From assembly GCF_020085105.1 (NCBI RefSeq), contig NC_058057.1, forward strand, positions 28,946,542 to 29,010,541: a stretch of DNA of 64,000 bases, written 5' to 3'. Below the pieces are notes generated by a model. That model saw only the letters and a list, made by a program, of their open reading frames with translations. It did not search any database and was not told the origin of the DNA. This document shows, one piece after another, positions 56,901 through 64,000 of the stretch (position 1 is the first letter of the stretch; each line of letters begins with the position of its first letter). Source of the stretch: Siniperca chuatsi. Lineage: Eukaryota > Chordata > Actinopteri > Centrarchiformes > Sinipercidae. The translations under genes were made by a program, and so were the position numbers.

Positions 56901-59376
56901 TTTAGCCAATCAGAAGCCTGGGCAGACTGCAGTCAGTATTGGTCCTAATTAAGCATACTGCAATGAAACTATGGAACTAGTTATCCTTAACAAATCAAAT
57001 ACTGTCACAATGTCCGTCTCTCTGTCCCTCTCTAAAGCCACATCTCCACTCAGGCCCCTTCAGCGTTATTCTTTACATGTTGTTCCAAACAAGCCAACAG
57101 TTTTGTATGAGGTTTTATGACAGTTGGCACCCTTGTTGCACAGTTTGACCTTTGACCTTTGTCTGTCCTTAGCTCATCCCGACTCAGTGAACAGATGCAC
57201 TTTAAAGAATCAGACCGCTCTGCTGCTGGCTGCTAGTCGAGGAAACGTTTCCTGTGTCGACTTTCTCCTGAAGCACGGAGCCGACCCAAACCTTGCCAAC
57301 AAGGACCAAGAGACGCCACTGTTCGCAGGTGAGCTGACATCACAGCTGATGTCACAGCTGACATCATAGAGCCTGCTGAAAGATGTAGTGATGTCACGTT
57401 TGTAAAGGGAAACCAGGGATCTTAGCTTTGTGTTATCAAAAATGTTAAGTTTTATCCCTCCTGGTCTGAAAAAAGTGGATGGTTTTATTGTTGTGTTCCA
57501 GCCTGAGGCTGTTGTTTTTTTCAGCTTGTGAGCATGCGAACAAAGCCATTGCGGATCTGCTGCTGAGGTTTGGAGCTCAGGTGAATCGCCTCTGCATTCA
57601 GGGAGGAAGTGCTCTTCATGAATCCTGCAGACATGGACAACTGGAACTCTGCAGGATGTTACTAGAGGCTGGAGCCAATCTACACACCAAAAACATCTAC
57701 GGCATCCAACCGTTCTTCACTGCCGCACAGCACGGACATGTTGATGTCCTCCACCTGCTCGCTAACAAAGGTCAGTCCTACAAACCTGTCCATGAATTAT
57801 CTTTACTGTCTCTAGGGTGCAGATATAAATGGACAGATTGATGTTAAGGTGTTTCTGAAGGTGTTTTCATGTCTCTCAGGTGCAGATATAAATGGACAGG
57901 CACAAGACGGAGCCTCGCCGCTGTTCGAAGCCTGTAAGAACGGTCATGTTTCTGCTGTGGACATGCTGCTCTCTCTGAAAGCTGATGCTAACCGATCCAT
58001 GAAGTCTGGCCTGCTGCCTCTTCATGTGGCTGTTCAGAACAATCACTCACGGTCTGAGATTTGACTGTATGAGTCTAAAACTGCCTGTCACTGGTTTACC
58101 TTTATTAACTGTTCTGTGTTTCATGGATACTTTTTTAATAAACCCACTGGTACTCTCTGATTGACAAGTTCTTCCACCATATGTTTACGTACATTTACTG
58201 TCCAGGGCTTTAAGAGGTTTCAGAATAAACACCACAGAAGTCTGAGGTTACAAACTTGAATCTCTCTCTCTAGTAAAAACCTGTTTCTGGTGTGGTCTGG
58301 TGCCAGAACACGGAAGAGTTTGTTGGTGCTCAGCCACAATCAGCCAGACTCTGCTGTTGATATCCAGGTGTTTGATTCTAAAGCCTCCCTGACAGCTACC
58401 TTCTTGTATTTCCAGAATTGTGTCTCTGCTGATCCCAGTGACCAGCAGGGTCAGAGTCCAGCACAGCGGCATCAGTCCTCTGCACATCGCTGCAGAGAAG
58501 AACAGGGATGACATCATGGAGCTGCTGATTGACTCCGGCTTCAACGTCAACACCAAGCTGTCAGCAGAACGCTCCAGAATGTACGAGGACCGGCGGAGCA
58601 CAGCGCTCTACTTCTCCGTCTACAACGGGAACCTGGAGGCCAGTGAGATGCTGCTGGAGGCCGGAGCTGACCCCAACCTGGATGTCTTCAACCCGCTGCT
58701 CATCGCCGCCCGGCTCGGCTGGATGGACATGGCGAAGCTGCTGCTGAGGTATGGCGCTGATGTCAACGCTCAGATCTCCACCCAGCCGTCCTCGTTCCTG
58801 TCGGCCATCCTGCTCTACATGGAGTCTCTGCCGATGCTCAAACTGCTGCTGGACAATGGCTGCGACGCTCTGCCCTGCTTTGACTGTCCGTACGGCCAAA
58901 AACCACATCCGGCCGTCACACCGTCACGCCGTCCCATCGAAGAATTGCAGGTCAGCAGAGATGTACAGCCACAGCGCAGCATACAGGTGAGTCAGAAACA
59001 TCCAGCATAAATCAATGCATGTGAATCTGTTAGATAAAGGGTGTCCTACATCTTGTTGCAGTTCTGTGAGGCCGTCTCCAGCTCGTCTTTCTGCCATGTA
59101 ACTGGTCCGATCATCTCGTTGCTGCTGGACTACGTCAGTCATGTCCGTCTCTGCTCTCGGCTGTTGGAGGTTCTGGAGAGTCGCAGCGACTGGGCACCGA
59201 TCAAACTGAAAGCTCGTAAGAAACAAACAACGCTGACAGTTGACAAAGTTCTCATAGCAACAGTAACTATGGGTGGGCGGGCCTGAGGTCACTTCTACCA
59301 GTTACTGGATCCTGTATCACAGCTGTAAACCAAGCTGGAGGTTTTTGAATTTTGAGTTCCTACAAACATTCTTGAG

Positions 59377-59442
<66 letters not shown>

Positions 59443-60091
59443 TTTGTGTTCTGAAAAAGGTCCCTGAGTTTTTCAAAAGATCTATATGTTCCTATAAAGA
59501 TTTCTGAGTTCCTAAATAAGGTTCCATAGTTCCTTAAAAAAATGTTTCAGAGTTTCTAGAAAGGCTCCAAAGATGCTAAAACTGATCCAGAGTTCCTAAG
59601 AACGGTGACTTGTTCCTATAAAAGTTCCTGAGGTTTTAGAAAATGTTCCTGGAAAAGTGCCTGTTGTATTTGACAGTCCAACTGATGATGTCAGAGCTCA
59701 TGTTTTAATGTGTTTGTAATATTTTCACTAACGGGGAACAAAACATAAACACTTGTTAATATAATTCAGTCCAATACATAAAAAACAGACCAGTACTGAC
59801 TTCTCTCTGAGTGGCTTGCTGAGCTGGGGGTGGAGACAGTACTGTCTGGGGGCGGGGCTCACCTAGAGCTACCACAGATCAGGGATCTGTTCTGTTCAGA
59901 CTCAGTCTGTTTTAAATCTCTAACCTGTCTGTGTTTTCTGTTTAGTTCCTCCTCATCCCCTGATGCAGCTCTGCAGGTTGAAGATCAGACGTCTGGTCGG
60001 AGTCCAAAGACTCAAACTGCTCCACACTCTGCCACTTCCTGTCAGACTCATCCGCTTCCTGTTGTACGACGTCCACTGCTCACTTACCTGA
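53939..60091 (+). CDS. asb2: Ankyrin repeat and SOCS box protein 2
   Basis: Eight coding exons join in frame: 53939-54267, 54751-54920, 57173-57328, 57525-57770, 57880-58051, 58416-58986, 59062-59215 and 59946-60091, giving 647 aa. The ATG sits in CCAACATGG. Residues 18-30 (SDEELLQIAAERS) form a ubiquitin-interacting motif, as in the muscle isoform of ASB2, then a Pro/Ser-rich linker. About a dozen ankyrin repeats follow (GWIALHEAAYYGQL, GGSALHESCRHGQL, GLLPLHVAVQNNH, GISPLHIAAEKNR, MLLEAGADPN). The C-terminus is a SOCS box: LMQLCRLKIRRLVG (elongin B/C box) and LPLPVRLIRFLLY (cullin-5 side). Known role: substrate receptor of a cullin-5 ligase that targets filamins in muscle and blood cells. 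Intron 2 holds LINE pieces. Intron 4 holds a 21-bp copy of the start of exon 5. Confidence 0.93.
55230..55800 (+). mobile_element. LINE reverse transcriptase fragments in asb2 intron 2
   Basis: Near 55313 the plus strand reads QYADDTVFYCF, preceded by FGLVLFSI. A second partial copy near 55590 reads VYADETVFFFC. Then, near 55680, LNPD-stop-IKFMVFSGARN, the next conserved block. Both copies share a GTACATGGTAGGAAAAT-like lead-in. The element is broken and duplicated. From 55800 to 57172 I see no exon. Confidence 0.6.
57816..57836 (+). repeat. 21-bp duplicate of the asb2 exon 5 start
   Basis: GGTGCAGATATAAATGGACA plus G is identical to 57879-57899, 63 bp downstream, and is preceded by TCTCTAG where the real site has TCTCTCAG. 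Confidence 0.9.
59379..59438. repeat. (TA)n microsatellite in asb2 intron 7
   Basis: About 60 bp of pure TA repeat. The rest of the intron (to 59945) has loosely repeated GTTCCTAAAAAGGTTCC-like words but no exon. Confidence 0.9.
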
Positions 60092-60255
60092 AAGCACCTG
60101 TTAACCGGTGGTTGCATCGTGCGTCCACGCTACACGTCGGGCTGGCAGCTCGGTGACGTAGGGAGTTCTCGCAGGGCTAGTTGGTGGACTGCTGTAGCTG
60201 GCAAGCTAACCGGTAACCCTGACGTCTTGTTCAGCATTGTACACCATTTTGTTCA

Positions 60256-60281
60256 ATTAAAAGTTATTGATGGAAAATAAA
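60256..60281 (+). terminator. Candidate asb2 poly(A) signals
   Basis: ATTAAA at 60256-60261 and AATAAA at 60276-60281 lie 165-190 bases after the stop, followed by TGTT-rich sequence. Confidence 0.6.
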
Positions 60282-60589
60282 GTGCTTGTTAGCTTAGCTT
60301 AGCCACCTGCTAAAACCTGAGATCGTGCACCTGTTAAATATAAAATCACTCCTAAACTTGGGTTAGGGTTCTGGGTTAAAATGATTTTAAAGGCTTACTT
60401 TTTAAGAGTTCTTGTGTTGGGAGCTTGCTGTTTTTCTGTTGTGGTGTTGCAGTTGAACTGGTCATACTGGTCTTACACAATATTGACATGATTATATGAT
60501 TATAACACCACCTCCCAAAAGGGGCTGAGACCCTTTTATGTTTGTGCTGGTTTATTATATTTATTATTATTTGTTGTCTGCTGCTTTGG

Positions 60590-61330
60590 CTCAAATTGCC
60601 ATGAGCTGGAATGAGCTAGAAACACGAACCTCGGCCCAATAACTGGAAATGATGCGCATGTGCTTCCACAGAAATATGAACCCAATCGGCCACATGGTGG
60701 CGCTGTAATTAAGGCCCAAAAATGCAATTTTGAACAGGCCACGCCCCTCACACCGTAAGTCCGAATGACTTGAAATGTCTCTCACAGGTCAATGTGCTCT
60801 ACAAAACAGCCTCTTGGACCACTAAAGCCCGCCTAGATTTTCTGCCATTTAGAATTTTTTGAAAAACACATTTTTGACATCTCCTCCTGAACCGTAGGTC
60901 CGATTGCTACCACATTTTCGGTGGATCATCATTGAATGAAGCTTATCAAAAGTTGTATAAAGCTTGTTGATATCTTATTTAGTTTTCAAGATATTGGCCA
61001 ATTAACTTCAAAATGGGCGTGGCATAACACAAATCAGACTATAAATCAGAAATTGTTTGTCCAATCATCACAAAACTTGCAGGAAACGTCCACAGAAGTA
61101 CCTGAAACATGCCCAGAAAGTTTCATTCAAATTGACCACTAGGGGGCGCTACAAGGGCAAAAAATGTGCGTGGCAAAACACGAATCAGACTATGAATCAG
61201 AAATTGTTTGTTTCTTCTTTCTATTTGTGAAAATGCAAAAAAGGGAGATTTCACTGCTTTTGTCACATCTGGGCCACATCTGACCAGGTCCAGATCAAAA
61301 GCTTTAAACTTCTAACGGTCCGTGTTGGCT
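60590..61330. repeat. Dispersed fish repeat
   Basis: Contains CAGGCCACGCCCCTCACACC, CACTAGGGGGCGCTACAAGG and near-duplicate blocks (CACAAATCAGACTATAAATC near 61029 and CACGAATCAGACTATGAATC near 61179). This mosaic is common between fish genes. No protein is encoded, and the class was not determined. Confidence 0.5.
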
Positions 61331-61784
61331 TGAACCCCCGCGGCTATTTTTTAACTTATTATTGTATTCATTTATATCTTTGACTCACCACATAGTGAAA
61401 TGTAAAGAAGAGTCAGTGAACCTGGACGGTATGTCACACACATTTCTCTTCACAAAAACAATGTTTCATGTTTTAGAAGAAATAAAAATTTTTTTAGTTA
61501 AACAAATTTCACAGGGTCTTATAGTCAAAAAACAATGTGTAAATTTAACTTTGTAATGTGAAATGCTTCACTTGCTGTTTTTTCAGGGCAGATGAAATGT
61601 CAGTCATGTGGTAACTGTGACCTTTGACCTGTGTCTGTTCGATAACTGAAATTTATAACATCTTGTGTCTGTTTCCTACAGATTATCTATAGATTCTACG
61701 GATCACAGATAATAAATAGATATGGAGGCATTCACCAGGCGGGAAACCATCTCTTTAATGTTACTGCGCAGAGATTCAGAGTCA

Positions 61785-62085
61785 TGATGATGATGATAAT
61801 AATAATCTTTATCTATAAAACACTTTTCAAACTCAATTTACAATGTACTTCACACAAGGCAGCAAATTAAAATCAACAGATTATAAAATCAAATATAAAA
61901 TATAATCAAATTGGAAACTTCAAGGTAACAAAACACTAACTGGATCAGAATAAAAAGTGATATAAAATATCAAATAAAAGAAATAGAGATAGTTCAATTA
62001 AAAACAAGTGAAACAATAAAATCAGGAGAATCTGATAAAACTACTGTTGTTGATACTGCCTCATATCCTCAGACAGATTTAAATC
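61785..62085 (-). mobile_element. LINE or SINE 3' tail, antisense
   Basis: Read on the minus strand it gives TTTGAAAAGTGTTTTATAGA then TAAAGATTATTATTATCATC, a typical 3' end with trinucleotide tail. The DNA between 61331 and 61784 shows nothing recognisable. Confidence 0.45.
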
Positions 62086-62486
62086 AATCAATTATTAATA
62101 GATAAGAGTATTTAAATTTACGCACATGTTTGCGTCTATAAACATACACACAAGCATGTAGCTGTGAAACACTGAACAGAGTTATTAAAGGTCACAGAAA
62201 CATAGCTGCGTGCTTACAGACGGAGGTATCACTCTGAGCGTTTCTGAAACACCGAGCCTCTGCACAGTCTCAGTTTGTATTGTGAACTGGTCAGTGGATG
62301 TTTGCTGGTTTTAACAGATGTTGGAGTTTTAGGTTTCGACTTTGACTAAAATAAACAGTTTTGTTAACTTCTCTTTACTGTCGCCACTCTGTTGTTTTAA
62401 ATGCTTAGATTTTTTTAAGCTTCGTGCAGCTCAGCTGTGACCTTGTTTGCTCAGTTTCACTCAGCAGCTGAATCTAAGAATAACAC

Positions 62487-62492
62487 CCACAT

Positions 62493-62550
<58 letters not shown>
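62487..62550. repeat. (CA)n microsatellite
   Basis: About 58 bp of pure CA repeat after CACCCACATG. Flanking DNA from 62086 to 62650 shows no exon. Confidence 0.92.
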
Positions 62551-62554
<4 letters not shown>

Positions 62555-62649
62555 TTTACTCTAAGTTTAATTAGGTTAGAACTAGTTATGTGATTTGTTA
62601 GTTTATCAGTTTACTGCTAAATCCGGCAGTTAATGACTGTTTTAGTTAA

Positions 62650-62890
62650 GTGTGTAATAATTATAATTAAAAAAAAACTTTATACAGCACAAAGTTACAA
62701 AGTGCTTTTCATGGTTGAACCAGGATTAAAACATTTCAGGAGGCAATGAAACAAATAAAATCAGGCAATTAAATAATACAAAATAAAAATGGAATAAAAT
62801 ACCAACAATAATATAAGAAAAACAACAATTATAATAAAACAGATAAAACAATAAAACAATTTGGAATTAAAACAGTTATCTTTCTTTTAG
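62650..62890 (-). mobile_element. Second antisense LINE/SINE 3' tail
   Basis: On the minus strand AAAGCACTTTGTAACTTTGT then GCTGTATAAAGTTTTTTTTT, like the 3' end at 31050-31095. The preceding interior is A-rich and not diagnostic. Confidence 0.4.
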
Positions 62891-63224
62891 AGTGACCTAG
62901 AAGAATCCCTGGTTATTGTTGCTGGTCTGATTGGATCAATATGTATCTAAACTGGTAAACAGATTTCTGTATTAGATTATTATAATTATAGATTATCAAT
63001 AGATTTATCACAACATTAGTATGAAACTTGGCGGTTTCCTTCCTGATCGACCAGAACATCGACTCGTCTGAATGAGACTAGTAAAATCGCAGATTAACCC
63101 CGGAGAGACCTGGTATCAATCTTCCACAGATCTGGGCTCAGCCTGGGACAGAACACATGTTAACACATATTGTGGTGGATCTCATTAGAGATGTGCTCAC
63201 ATCTCCCACCCAACACAATAACAC

Positions 63225-63805
63225 TATATCATAATAATAGTGCCAGAAATTATCACAACACTAAGATATTTGGCAACTGGAAAAATGCAACAGCGCAGCA
63301 GTGATGACTTGGGTCTGTCGCAACCTTCCATCAGCAGAGTGATCACACAAACAATTACAGCTCTCTCGCAGTCGCATATTGTGACGTAGTTCATTTCATT
63401 TCCACTGGATGTCCACACCTTACAGGCTCACAAAAGGGCATTCATGGACATAGCTTCCCGGGGTTTGTTGGTGTAATTGATGGGACGCACATCCGCATTA
63501 TCGCACCATCAGAAAATGAAGACATTTTTGTCAACAGGAAGAGGTACCACAGCATCAGTGCTCAAATTGTTTTCAGTGCGGACTGCAAGATTTTGGACAC
63601 TATTGCAAAATGGTCCGGCTCAAGAAATGATGCCAGGATACTTTCAGAGAGTGGCCTGAGACAGCTTTTTGAAGGACTTTATGTGCCAGCCAGGTGTCAC
63701 TCGTTAGGGGACAGTGGCTATCCATTCAAACCATGGCTCCTTACACCTTACCTCCATCCAGACTGGGGACCACAGCTGTATTACAACAGGAGGCCTAAAC
63801 AGTAG
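63225..63805 (+). pseudogene. PIF/Harbinger transposase remnant (HARBI1-like)
   Basis: An upstream frame reads LRYLATGKMQQRSSDDLGLS then QPSISRVITQTITALSQSH, stops at a TAG near 63387, and shifts frame near 63450. The next frame reads GFVGVIDGTHIRIIAP, ENEDIFVNRKRYHSISAQIV, KWSGSRNDARILSES and SLGDSGYPFKPWLLTPY, then ends at 63803-63805. The first aspartate (VIDGTH) and the LGDSGYP block of the DDE nuclease are present, but the frame ends before the usual third acidic residue. With a stop and a shift it cannot be active. Confidence 0.8.
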
Positions 63806-64000
63806 CATAGAATTATTATGTGTGGAAATTTAAAGAGCAACAAACGTGTTGGAGTATACTTAAATATTTCCCTCAAATAGCATATACTGTCATGTATTGA
63901 AAATTATTCACATTCTTTTCAGTTGGTTTGAGTTAAATTCTGCTGATTTATTTGTATGGACTTATAGGGCCCATACGAAAACACGGACAGTAATTGAGCG
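63806..64000. other. Window end, AT-rich, no gene seen
   Basis: Probably the rest of the Harbinger element or its flank. No terminal repeat was recognised. Confidence 0.4.

Noticed and set aside
63477-63805. Possible domesticated HARBI1-like host gene
   Set aside because: The upstream half has an in-frame stop and a frameshift, and the frame ends before the third catalytic acid. A dead transposon is simpler.

Overview
This window looks like a piece of a bony-fish nuclear genome, most likely a spiny-rayed teleost. Genes have introns with GT-AG borders and vertebrate exon structures. Introns and spacers hold degraded LINE, Penelope-like, hAT and Harbinger-type fragments and long simple-sequence arrays. 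No bacterial, CRISPR, tRNA or rRNA feature was seen.

Layout from left to right. (1) Positions 1-6417, plus strand: the 3' part of an egg-coat ZP-domain gene (ZPAX-like), with nine exons visible. (2) 8660-8843, minus: the first coding exon of brf1, with no other brf1 exon found. (3) 11906-15767, plus: a complete xrcc3 (7 coding exons, 339 aa), whose exon 5 splice donor is copied 13 times in a row. (4) 15800-22980: intergenic DNA with a 1.6 kb array that has no G on the plus strand, a GGGTTGG-rich array and fragments of a non-LTR retroelement. (5) 22998-25175, plus: serpina10-like serpin (5 coding exons, 395 aa). (6) 27959-50231, minus: ppp4r4 (24 coding exons, 932 aa), a HEAT-repeat regulator of protein phosphatase 4. 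Its introns carry several LINEs and a 1.17 kb YCTG array, and its second-to-last exon carries a coding minisatellite. (7) 53939-60091, plus: asb2 (8 coding exons, 647 aa), an ankyrin/SOCS-box substrate receptor for cullin-5 ubiquitin ligase. (8) 60300-64000: repeats, ending in a broken Harbinger transposase.

asb2, ppp4r4, serpina10, xrcc3 and brf1 all lie on human 14q32, so this is a conserved linkage group, and that supports the gene names. The genes do not form one pathway: xrcc3 acts in recombination repair, brf1 in RNA polymerase III initiation, serpina10 in plasma protease control, ppp4r4 in phosphatase targeting and asb2 in protein turnover in muscle and blood cells. All exon models were joined by hand. 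For xrcc3, serpina10, ppp4r4 and asb2 the summed coding lengths are multiples of three with no internal stop, which is good internal support.

The most unusual observations are the xrcc3 splice-donor minisatellite, the ppp4r4 coding repeat, a 13-bp-flanked nested insertion whose empty site is visible elsewhere in the window, and a short motif that recurs beside the first exons of three unrelated genes.
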